From positions 1 to 5,624 of the forward strand of contig CAMTZV010000129.1 in the NCBI GenBank assembly GCA_947086625.1: 5,624 nt of DNA, read 5' to 3'. The stretch is from an uncultured bacterium (GTDB lineage Bacteria > Bacillota > Clostridia > Lachnospirales > Lachnospiraceae). Every line of letters starts with the position of its first letter. Position 1 is the stretch's first letter. The notes beneath the pieces are model-generated. The model made no database searches and was not told the DNA's origin. It worked only from the letters and a program-made list of their open reading frames with translations. A program made the translations under genes and the position numbers. Below, one piece after another: positions 1 to 4,270 of this stretch.

Positions 1-248
1 GCTACTCCGTTTACTATCTGCAAATGGTGCTTCTGGAGGTCTACGAGGACTACAGCTTTCTAAAAAAGCTGGCGTGCGGGTGGATGCACGCGCATATGTT
101 AGAGCTGCTTTTAGCGCTGCATTTTGCACAGACCAGGCGTCTGACCCGCGATGAGCTGGCGCTGCTTTTGTCCGTGTATGAGCGCAGGGGCAGACACAAC
201 AGCAGGGTCGCAGAGTCGATGTACGAGGCGCTGTATCCGCTGCTGTGA
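1..248 (+). CDS. 3' end of a gene, possibly FliB-like flagellin lysine-N-methylase (partial)
   Basis: The reading frame is open from the left edge (first full codon at 3) to a TGA at 246-248, leaving about 81 C-terminal residues; the start lies outside the window. The piece is helical, with no catalytic motif or membrane span. It has a tyrosine-rich segment (YSVYYLQ), a DYSFLKKL motif, and an ending LTRDEL...YERRGRHNSRVAESMYEAL. The spacing of that ending recalls the C-terminus of clostridial FliB-type flagellin lysine-N-methylases, where an LT-x-ED segment is followed by Y-S-x-E-I-E-H-S-x-x-N and a final L-Y-E. The resemblance is from memory and partial: the usual EIEHS core reads RRGRHN here. 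FliB transfers methyl groups to flagellin lysines and contains an N-terminal cysteine cluster, which would be upstream of this window. The gene converges on the DUF1836 gene. That it is coding is fairly sure; the function is tentative. Confidence 0.5.
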   Translation, partial: YSVYYLQMVLLEVYEDYSFLKKLACGWMHAHMLELLLALHFAQTRRLTRDELALLLSVYERRGRHNSRVAESMYEALYPLL

Positions 249-272
249 GCGCGGCGCAGCATCCTGCCGCGC
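249..272. terminator. Hairpin in convergent gap, possible weak terminator
   Basis: GCGCGGC (249-255) pairs with GCCGCGC (266-272), a perfect 7-bp GC stem with a 10-base loop. It fills the 26 bases between the two converging stop codons almost exactly. On the plus strand a T5 run follows only at 282-286, after a 9-base gap; on the minus strand no T run follows. It may slow or end transcription from both sides but is not a canonical intrinsic terminator. Confidence 0.4.
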
Positions 273-274
273 GG

Positions 275-919
275 TCACTGGTTTTTGCGCGCGCGCGGCG
301 AGCGCTTCGCGGGCGCGGACTTTTCCGGATGCTTTGCCCGGTCCAGATCGATCATCTTTTCGATGAGCATTTTTTCCACGTACGTGTCAAAGCTGAGCAT
401 ACAGATCAGTGCAAAATAGTGGAGCGAGTCACGGTCCTCCGGCGGCGCGTCCTTGAAGATCTCCTTGCTGCGGTTAAATTTTTTTGTGATATCCTTTGCG
501 AGATACTGTACCTCGTCCTTTTCAAGACTGAACACTTCATTATAGATATCGGTCAGGTTCATGCCGTTCTCATTGGAAAAATACTTTTCGGAGAGCGGGT
601 CCAAAATATGATGCAGGTCATTGATGCAGAGGATATTTTTAAAATAGTAGATAAATATGAGTAAGAGCATGTGCTCCCTGGAATATTTCTTTTTTTCGGG
701 CGGGGGCAGCAGGCCGTCTTTTGTGTAGTTGTTAATCATGGTTTTTGTGAGCACCTTGTCGTCGGGGTAGCGCTTGGAGGGCGCAAGGCTGCTCTCCATA
801 AAGGTCGTCACCTGATCCATGTAAAGGTCGATGTCCGGGATGGACTCGGGCTTGATATGGTTGATGCGCTCAAGGCTCGCCATGATGCTGTTTAAAAGGT
901 CTTTTTCGTCGATCGTCAT
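275..919 (-). CDS. DUF1836 domain-containing protein, probable MerR-like DNA-binding regulator
   Basis: This is a complete 214-residue soluble protein. Residues 27-37 (IPDIDLYMDQV) and 57-83 (LTKTMINNYTK, then PPPEKKKYSREH) match the signature of DUF1836 as I know it: a P-x-x-D-L-Y-x-D-Q helix, then a T-K-T-M-I-N-N-Y segment and a K-K-x-Y-S/T-R-E-H segment resembling the helix-turn-helix and wing of MerR-type regulators. Residues 84-110 continue as hydrophobic helix (LLLIFIYYFKNIL). The last 20 residues are basic (KRSPRARKNQ) and could add DNA contact. The family is common in Firmicutes and has no established target, so the regulatory role is inference from the fold. The ATG is supported by AAGGAG at 928-933, 8 bases upstream. 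It has its own near-consensus promoter and a structured leader of about 100 bases, is transcribed away from pcrA, and converges on the upstream fragment. No damage is visible. Confidence 0.88.
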   Translation of the reverse strand: MTIDEKDLLNSIMASLERINHIKPESIPDIDLYMDQVTTFMESSLAPSKRYPDDKVLTKTMINNYTKDGLLPPPEKKKYSREHMLLLIFIYYFKNILCINDLHHILDPLSEKYFSNENGMNLTDIYNEVFSLEKDEVQYLAKDITKKFNRSKEIFKDAPPEDRDSLHYFALICMLSFDTYVEKMLIEKMIDLDRAKHPEKSAPAKRSPRARKNQ

Positions 920-927
920 ATCACATG

Positions 928-933
928 CTCCTT
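928..933 (-). promoter_or_regulatory. Ribosome binding site of the DUF1836 gene
   Basis: Read on the minus strand this is AAGGAG, 8 bases before the ATG at 917-919. It fixes the start codon, as no alternative in-frame start has a comparable site. Confidence 0.8.
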
Positions 934-961
934 GCGGTGGAGAAAGGGTTTACAGGTTTTT

Positions 962-1008
962 CCGCGGGGGCGGGCAATGCCCGCATGGTCTCGTATACAA
1001 AGCCGCGG
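962..1008 (-). promoter_or_regulatory. Structured 5' leader of the DUF1836 gene
   Basis: An inner hairpin, GCGGGC (970-975) with GCCCGC (979-984) and a 3-base loop, sits inside two copies of the self-complementary hexamer CCGCGG (962-967 and 1003-1008) that can pair with each other. The element lies within the predicted untranslated leader, between the transcription start near 1020 and the ribosome binding site at 928-933. There is no T run, so it is not an evident terminator. A role in mRNA stability or translation control is possible. It does not match a riboswitch class I recognise. Confidence 0.4.
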
Positions 1009-1026
1009 CAAATCAAACATACATCT

Positions 1027-1055
1027 ATTATATAGTGTTCATTACCAGATGACAA
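1027..1055 (-). promoter_or_regulatory. Sigma-A type promoter for the DUF1836 gene
   Basis: On the minus strand the -35 box is TTGTCA (1050-1055, five of six consensus bases) and the -10 box is TATAAT (1027-1032, six of six), with an ideal 17-base spacer. Transcription would begin near 1019-1020, giving a leader of about 100 bases before the ATG at 919. This is the best promoter in the window. Confidence 0.85.
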
Positions 1056-1058
1056 TGT

Positions 1059-1069
1059 TTTTTTAGCAG
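1059..1069 (+). repeat. 11-bp direct repeat, left copy
   Basis: TTTTTTAGCAG here is repeated exactly at 1227-1237, 168 bases further on. The two copies flank the folded block at 1066-1226. They could be a target-site duplication of a small element, or simply parts of the fold's A/T-rich base and end. Confidence 0.6.
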
Positions 1070-1226
1070 TTCAGTCATCGACCCGGAAATGTGCGAACCA
1101 TGCGCGCATGCGTGAGCACATGACACAGTCGATGAGCGGAGCGCCATGTTATGAGCAGAGTTAGCTGCGTTAGCAGCGGGAAAGCGACGCAGGCGCTGCG
1201 AATGGCGCGGGCTGAACGGTTGCAAA
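1066..1226 (+). other. Densely folded non-coding block, candidate structured RNA or miniature mobile element
   Basis: The block can fold as a closed multi-branch structure. The closing stem is GTTCAG (1069-1074) with CTGAAC (1212-1217), extendable by GCA (1066-1068) with TGC (1221-1223) across a 3-base bulge. Arm 1 (1075-1135) has an outer 8-bp stem TCATCGAC/GTCGATGA, a symmetric 6/6 internal loop, a 6-bp stem ATGTGC/GCACAT and the 12-base palindrome CATGCGCGCATG (1099-1110). Arm 2 (1141-1208) has a 7-bp stem GCGCCAT/ATGGCGC enclosing two 5-bp hairpins (GCTGC/GCAGC at 1164-1177 and CGCAG/CTGCG at 1188-1200). A T6 run (1227-1232) follows on the plus strand. The block lies between the divergent promoters of the DUF1836 gene and pcrA. 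No plus-strand promoter is evident for it. It could be a small RNA, a cis-regulatory region or a non-autonomous element. I do not recognise its family. Confidence 0.5.
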
Positions 1227-1237
1227 TTTTTTAGCAG
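1227..1237 (+). repeat. 11-bp direct repeat, right copy
   Basis: TTTTTTAGCAG is identical to 1059-1069. On this side the T run directly follows the predicted closing stem, so a plus-strand transcript of the folded block would end in a U tract. Confidence 0.6.
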
Positions 1238-1241
1238 CTAC

Positions 1242-1270
1242 TTGCTTTTTGGCGGTTTCGCCAGTAAAAT
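1242..1270 (+). promoter_or_regulatory. Probable pcrA promoter
   Basis: TTGCTT (1242-1247, weak -35 with only TTG matching) and TAAAAT (1265-1270, five of six for the -10) are 17 bases apart; transcription would begin near 1277, about 33 bases before the ATG. The spacer holds the inverted repeat TGGCG/CGCCA (1250-1254 and 1259-1263), which could be an operator. An alternative -10, TATTTA (1273-1278), with TTGGCG (1249-1254) as -35 has an 18-base spacer. I looked for a Bacillus-type LexA box (GAAC-N4-GTTC) and saw none. Confidence 0.5.
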
Positions 1271-1298
1271 GATATTTAGTGTACGTAAAAACAGTGAT

Positions 1299-1304
1299 GG
1301 GGGA
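1299..1304 (+). promoter_or_regulatory. Ribosome binding site of pcrA (GGGGGA)
   Basis: GGGGGA lies 5 bases before the ATG at 1310. It departs from the AGGAG seen for the other genes but can still pair with the anti-Shine-Dalgarno. The start is also supported by the protein, since the Q motif begins only a few residues later. Confidence 0.55.
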
Positions 1305-1309
1305 CTTTT

Positions 1310-3547
1310 ATGGCTACATATGACACGTTAAACGAAATGCAGTATGAGGCGGTAACGCACACCGAGGGCGCTCTGCTTGTCATCGCAGGCGCAGGGAGCG
1401 GCAAGACCCGGGTGCTGACGCACCGCACGGCATATCTCATTGAAGAGCGGGGTGTCAACCCCTGGAACATTATGGCGATCACGTTCACGAACAAGGCGGC
1501 AGCCGAGATGCGGGAGCGCATCGACGCGATGGTCGGCTACGGCTCTGAGAGCATCTGGGTGACGACCTTCCATTCGACCTGCGTGCGGATTTTAAGGCGT
1601 TTTGCGGATCACATCGGCTATGAGACAAGCTTTACGATCTACGACGCGGACGACCAGAAGCAGGTGATGAAGGATGTGTGCAGACGTCTGGAGATTGACA
1701 CGAAAATATATAAGGAGAAAATGTTTTTAAATGCGATCTCGGCGTCGAAGGACGCGCTGGTTGACCCGATTGAATTTTCACTCGGCGCGGCAGGCGATTT
1801 TGCAAAGCAGCGGCAGGCACAGGTGTATCGGGAGTATCAGGCGGCTCTCAAAAAAAATAATGCCATGGATTTTGACGATCTGATTATGAAAACCGTGGAG
1901 CTTTTCCGCGCAAATCCGGATGTATTGGACTATTATCAGGAGCGCTTTAAATATATTATGGTGGACGAGTATCAGGACACGAACACGGCGCAGTTTGAGC
2001 TTGTGCGTCTTCTGGCGCAAAAGTACGGCAATCTCTGTGTGGTCGGTGATGACGACCAGTCCATTTACAAATTCCGGGGCGCAAATATCCGCAATATTTT
2101 GAATTTTGAGCAGTATTTTCCGAATGCAGCGGTCATTAAGCTCGAGCAGAATTACCGCAGCACGCAGAACATTTTAAACGCGGCGAACAGCGTGATTGCA
2201 AATAACGTCGGGCGCAAGGCAAAGGCGCTCTGGACCGATCAGGCGGCCGGGGAAAAGATCCATTTCAGGCAGTTTGACACGGCCTACGACGAGGCCGAGT
2301 ATGTGGCGCGCGACATTGAAAAGCAGATCCGCGCGGGAAAAAGCTACAGCGACTGTGCGGTGCTCTACCGGACAAATGCGCAGTCCCGCATGTTTGAGGA
2401 ACGCTTTGTCGCGGAAAATATCCCCTACAAGCTGGTGGGCGGTGTGAATTTCTATGCGCGCAGGGAAATCAAGGATCTTCTGGCATATCTGAAAACGATC
2501 GACAATGCAAAGGACGACCTTGCGGTAAAGCGCATTATCAACATTCCAAAGCGCGGCATCGGCGCAACCTCGATCAGCCGTGTGCAGATGTTTGCCGATG
2601 AAAACGAGATGAGCTTTTACGAGGCGGCAAAGCGGGCGGGGGATATCGGCGCGCTGGGGAGAGGTGCGGCGGCGAAGATCAGCCCGTTTGTGACCTATAT
2701 CCAGACGATGCGCAGCAAGGCGGAGTTTCTCGGTGTGGAGGAGCTTTTGAAAAATATTATAGAGGATACCGGCTATGTGCGCGAGCTGGAGGCGGAGGGT
2801 ACGCCGGAGGCGCGCGCGCGTATGGAAAATATCGACGAGCTGATCTCAAAGGCGGCGGGCTATGAGGAAAACGCTGATGCGCCGAGTCTCTCCGGTTTTT
2901 TGGAGGAGGTAGCGCTTGTGGCGGATATCGACGATGTCGTGGAGGGCAGCGATTACGTGGTGCTTATGACGCTCCACTCCGCAAAGGGGCTTGAGTTTCC
3001 GAGCGTGTATCTGGCCGGGCTTGAGGACGGCCTGTTTCCGAGCTACAGGACGATCACGAGCGACAATGCAGACGAGGAGCTGGAGGAGGAGCGGCGGCTG
3101 TGCTATGTGGGCATCACGCGTGCAATGAAGCGGCTGACGGTCACAAGTGCAAAAATGCGCATGGTACGCGGGGAGACGCGCTATTCCAAGGTGTCGCGCT
3201 TTGTGTCGGAGATTCCGGCAGAGCTTTTGAGCGGCACGGCTGCGTCCGGAAAAAGTATTCCGCGCCCCGAACAAAGCGTGCGCACCCCGCCCCGCGCGGG
3301 AAGTGCGAAACGGATCCTGCGGGAAAAACCGGCGATCCCCGGGCAAATAAAGCCGTTTTCCACGGATGCGACAAGCGGTGTGTCGCTGGGCTATGCGCAG
3401 GGCGACCGCGTGCGTCACATGAAATTTGGCGAGGGTATCGTCACACAGATCGTCGCGGGCGGAAGGGATTACGAGGTGACGGTTGATTTTGACCGTGTGG
3501 GAACGAAAAAGATGTTTGCCGGCTTTGCAAAATTAAAAAAAGTATAA
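1310..3547 (+). CDS. pcrA: ATP-dependent DNA helicase PcrA (UvrD/Rep family, SF1A)
   Basis: This complete 745-residue protein has the usual PcrA length, and all superfamily 1A helicase motifs are intact and in order: Q motif around Q11, Walker A AGAGSGKT (26-33), motif Ia AITFTNKAA (56-64), Ib TTFHS (85-89), motif II/Walker B VDEYQDT (218-224), motif III GDDDQSIYKFRGA (246-258), motif IV QNYRS (280-284), motif V TLHSAKGLEF (554-563) and motif VI RRLCYVGITRA (595-605). After a proline/serine-rich linker (about 636-690), residues 694-745 (YAQGDRVRHMKFGEGIV, then VDFDRVGTKKMFAGFAKL) form the C-terminal Tudor-like domain that in Bacillus-type PcrA contacts RNA polymerase. The enzyme unwinds DNA 3' to 5' using ATP, removes RecA and stalled polymerase, and serves nucleotide excision repair and rolling-circle replication. 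It starts a plus-strand unit, with the small membrane protein 165 bases downstream. Nothing appears broken or unusual. Confidence 0.96.
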   Translation: MATYDTLNEMQYEAVTHTEGALLVIAGAGSGKTRVLTHRTAYLIEERGVNPWNIMAITFTNKAAAEMRERIDAMVGYGSESIWVTTFHSTCVRILRRFADHIGYETSFTIYDADDQKQVMKDVCRRLEIDTKIYKEKMFLNAISASKDALVDPIEFSLGAAGDFAKQRQAQVYREYQAALKKNNAMDFDDLIMKTVELFRANPDVLDYYQERFKYIMVDEYQDTNTAQFELVRLLAQKYGNLCVVGDDDQSIYKFRGANIRNILNFEQYFPNAAVIKLEQNYRSTQNILNAANSVIANNVGRKAKALWTDQAAGEKIHFRQFDTAYDEAEYVARDIEKQIRAGKSYSDCAVLYRTNAQSRMFEERFVAENIPYKLVGGVNFYARREIKDLLAYLKTIDNAKDDLAVKRIINIPKRGIGATSISRVQMFADENEMSFYEAAKRAGDIGALGRGAAAKISPFVTYIQTMRSKAEFLGVEELLKNIIEDTGYVRELEAEGTPEARARMENIDELISKAAGYEENADAPSLSGFLEEVALVADIDDVVEGSDYVVLMTLHSAKGLEFPSVYLAGLEDGLFPSYRTITSDNADEELEEERRLCYVGITRAMKRLTVTSAKMRMVRGETRYSKVSRFVSEIPAELLSGTAASGKSIPRPEQSVRTPPRAGSAKRILREKPAIPGQIKPFSTDATSGVSLGYAQGDRVRHMKFGEGIVTQIVAGGRDYEVTVDFDRVGTKKMFAGFAKLKKV

Positions 3548-3593
3548 AAAATCTGTAAATTGCAAATTTTTACTAGGATATTTGGGTAAAATA

Positions 3594-3602
3594 TGTTAGA
3601 AT
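3594..3602 (+). promoter_or_regulatory. Extended -10 promoter candidate for the small membrane protein
   Basis: TGTTAGAAT (TG at 3594-3595, TAGAAT at 3597-3602) fits an extended -10 element; no good -35 lies 16-18 bases upstream. A second -10-like TATAAG is at 3607-3612. The surrounding A/T-rich stretch resembles the pcrA upstream region (shared TTGCAAATTTTT at 3560-3571 and GTAAAAT at 3586-3592). The gene may therefore have its own promoter as well as read-through from pcrA, since no solid terminator follows pcrA. Confidence 0.4.
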
Positions 3603-3697
3603 ATCGTATAAGCAATTTGGCTGCCGTAAGCGCGGTGAGCAGCGCGGGTCTGCCGGGCGCAGGATAAGAACGGCGCATTCAAGTTTGAAAAAGAGAT

Positions 3698-3704
3698 AAA
3701 GGAG
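3698..3704 (+). promoter_or_regulatory. Ribosome binding site of the small membrane protein
   Basis: AAAGGAG lies 8 bases before the ATG at 3713. The strong site at standard spacing is the main support that this short, low-complexity frame is a real gene. Confidence 0.8.
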
Positions 3705-3712
3705 TAGACAGC

Positions 3713-4042
3713 ATGAACAGAATCGATGATTTGCAGAATTTATTGTCAACCAACATCAACAAGGTGAGCGAGCTCATCAACAAGAAGGACGAGGACGAGA
3801 AGAAGGGCCCGAAGGCAAAGACTGTTTTCGCTATTATCGGGATTGTCGTGATCGCAGCGGCTGCGGCTTACGGCCTGTATCGTTTCTTTGCGCCGGATTA
3901 TCTTGAGGACTTTGAGGACGATCTGGACGACGAGTTCGAGGAGGACTTTTTCGATGATGAGAGCGACAAGGCAGAGGAGGCTGCCGAGGAGAGTGCGAAG
4001 AAGGACGACGCTGCCGAGGAAGAGCCTTTTGTAGAGGAGTAA
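3713..4042 (+). CDS. Small single-span membrane protein with highly acidic C-terminal tail, unknown function
   Basis: This complete 109-residue protein has three parts. Residues 1-36 are charged and probably helical (LQNLLSTNINKVSELINKK), ending in the basic KGPKAK. Residues 37-59 (TVFAIIGIVVIAAAAAYGL onward) form one hydrophobic span with an alanine run. Residues 60-109 are strongly acidic: I count 27 Asp/Glu among the last 49 residues, with only three lysines. The basic stretch before the span suggests the N-terminus is in the cytoplasm and the acidic tail outside, though this is inference. There is no signal-peptide cleavage site, lipobox or enzyme motif. The gene is real on the evidence of a strong ribosome binding site, a stop followed 13 bases later by a perfect terminator, and an ordered domain plan. 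It stands alone or at the end of the pcrA unit. I do not recognise a named family and assign no function. Confidence 0.85.
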   Translation: MNRIDDLQNLLSTNINKVSELINKKDEDEKKGPKAKTVFAIIGIVVIAAAAAYGLYRFFAPDYLEDFEDDLDDEFEEDFFDDESDKAEEAAEESAKKDDAAEEEPFVEE

Positions 4043-4055
4043 AAGACAGTGGCAC

Positions 4056-4088
4056 AGGAGTCTCGCCGGATCGGCGGGGCTCCTTTTT
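4056..4088 (+). terminator. Rho-independent terminator after the small membrane protein
   Basis: A continuous 13-bp stem (4056-4068 with 4072-4084, two G-T wobbles) closes a 3-base loop and runs straight into T5 (4084-4088). It sits 13 bases past the stop codon and should end the pcrA/membrane-protein transcription unit efficiently. Confidence 0.93.
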
Positions 4089-4096
4089 AGTGTGCA

Positions 4097-4138
4097 GCCC
4101 CGTGCAGAGGAATATGCCGCTAAGGCGGCGCACGGGGC
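4097..4138 (+). other. Two-tier hairpin downstream of the terminator
   Basis: GCCCCGTGC (4097-4105) pairs with GCACGGGGC (4130-4138) as a 9-bp stem. Inside, after a 10-base one-sided bulge (4106-4115), GCCGC (4116-4120) pairs with GCGGC (4125-4129) around the loop TAAG. There is no T run, so it is not an intrinsic terminator. Function unknown; it may be part of the leader of rlmD. Confidence 0.5.
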
Positions 4139-4147
4139 GCGCGGCGA

Positions 4148-4171
4148 GTAGGGGGGAAAACCTTCCCCTAC
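4148..4171 (+). other. Hairpin immediately before the group II intron-like sequence
   Basis: GTAGGGG (4148-4154) pairs with CCCCTAC (4165-4171), and GG (4155-4156) may pair with CC (4161-4162) around AAAA. It ends 5 bases before the putative intron 5' end at 4177. Group IIC introns characteristically insert just downstream of stem-loops, so this hairpin could be the original insertion target. Confidence 0.5.
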
Positions 4172-4176
4172 GCGAT

Positions 4177-4220
4177 GTTTGCCCGGCATGGGCGGGTTTT
4201 ACCGGGTGAAAGTCCCGGAT
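4177..4220 (+). mobile_element. 5' end remnant of a group IIC (bacterial class C) intron
   Basis: The stretch starts GTTTG followed by CCCGGCATGGGC. As I recall them, group IIC introns such as the Oceanobacillus iheyensis intron begin GUGUG followed by CCCGGCAUGGG, with one difference in the first 16 bases. Next comes a stem CCGGG (4202-4206) / CCCGG (4214-4218) with the 7-base loop TGAAAGT, matching the GGG-UGARAGU-CCC hairpin that follows in domain I of these introns. Both hairpins (GCCC-GGCAT-GGGC at 4181-4193 and the second) keep the intron order and spacing. The rest of the intron, including domains II-VI and any reverse transcriptase gene, cannot fit, because rlmD begins at 4271. This would be a 5' fragment left by deletion. 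It may extend further right, but I recognise nothing beyond about 4220. The comparison is from memory and was not run. Confidence 0.6.
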
Positions 4221-4260
4221 GCGGGGATAAGGCTGCCGGTGCCGACGTCGGTGAAAGATG
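4221..4260 (+). promoter_or_regulatory. Proximal leader of rlmD with a 10-bp palindrome
   Basis: CCGACGTCGG (4242-4251) is a perfect palindrome, and GGTGAAAG occurs here (4250-4257) as well as in the intron-like hairpin (4205-4212). No convincing -35/-10 pair is visible anywhere from 4089 to 4270, so the promoter of rlmD is unresolved. The palindrome could be a protein-binding site or a small hairpin just before the ribosome binding site. Confidence 0.3.
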
Positions 4261-4265
4261 AGGAG
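4261..4265 (+). promoter_or_regulatory. Ribosome binding site of rlmD
   Basis: AGGAG lies 5 bases before the ATG at 4271 and supports that start. The TRAM domain begins directly after it, as expected. Confidence 0.75.
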
Positions 4266-4270
4266 ATCAG

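Noticed and set aside
245..664. 139-codon plus-strand frame opposite the DUF1836 gene
   Set aside because: It is antisense to a gene with a recognised family signature and has no ribosome binding site or recognisable domain.
1141..1208. tRNA-like arrangement: 7-bp stem enclosing two 5-bp hairpins
   Set aside because: The length and acceptor-like stem are suggestive, but there is no 7-base anticodon loop, no TTCRA T-loop and no D-arm, so it is not a tRNA.
1028..1225. 65-codon minus-strand open frame in the divergent region
   Set aside because: It runs through the nested inverted repeats, has no ribosome binding site, and its stop codon lies in the -10 box of the DUF1836 promoter. Non-coding structure explains the stretch better.
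1216..1232. Simple intrinsic terminator before pcrA
   Set aside because: The T6 run is present, but no compact GC hairpin directly precedes it; only the long-range closing stem of the folded block does.
920..1309. SOS (LexA) box controlling pcrA
   Set aside because: No GAAC-N4-GTTC type palindrome was found; GAAC occurs but without a matching half at the right spacing.
2846..3418. 190-codon minus-strand frame inside pcrA
   Set aside because: It is a shadow of a gene with all helicase motifs intact, and has no initiation signals.
3557..3569. Intrinsic terminator directly after pcrA
   Set aside because: AAATT/AATTT gives only a 5-bp A/T stem. The T run is part of the stem, so it is too weak to call.
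3746..4189. 147-codon minus-strand frame opposite the small membrane protein
   Set aside because: Its leucine/valine-rich sequence is what results from reading GAG/GAC codons backwards; it spans the terminator and has no ribosome binding site.
4202..4218. Riboswitch (cobalamin or FMN) or RNase P fragment
   Set aside because: The GGTGAAAGTCC-type word recalls several RNAs, but none of the other conserved elements of those classes are nearby, while the order of hairpins fits a group IIC intron start.
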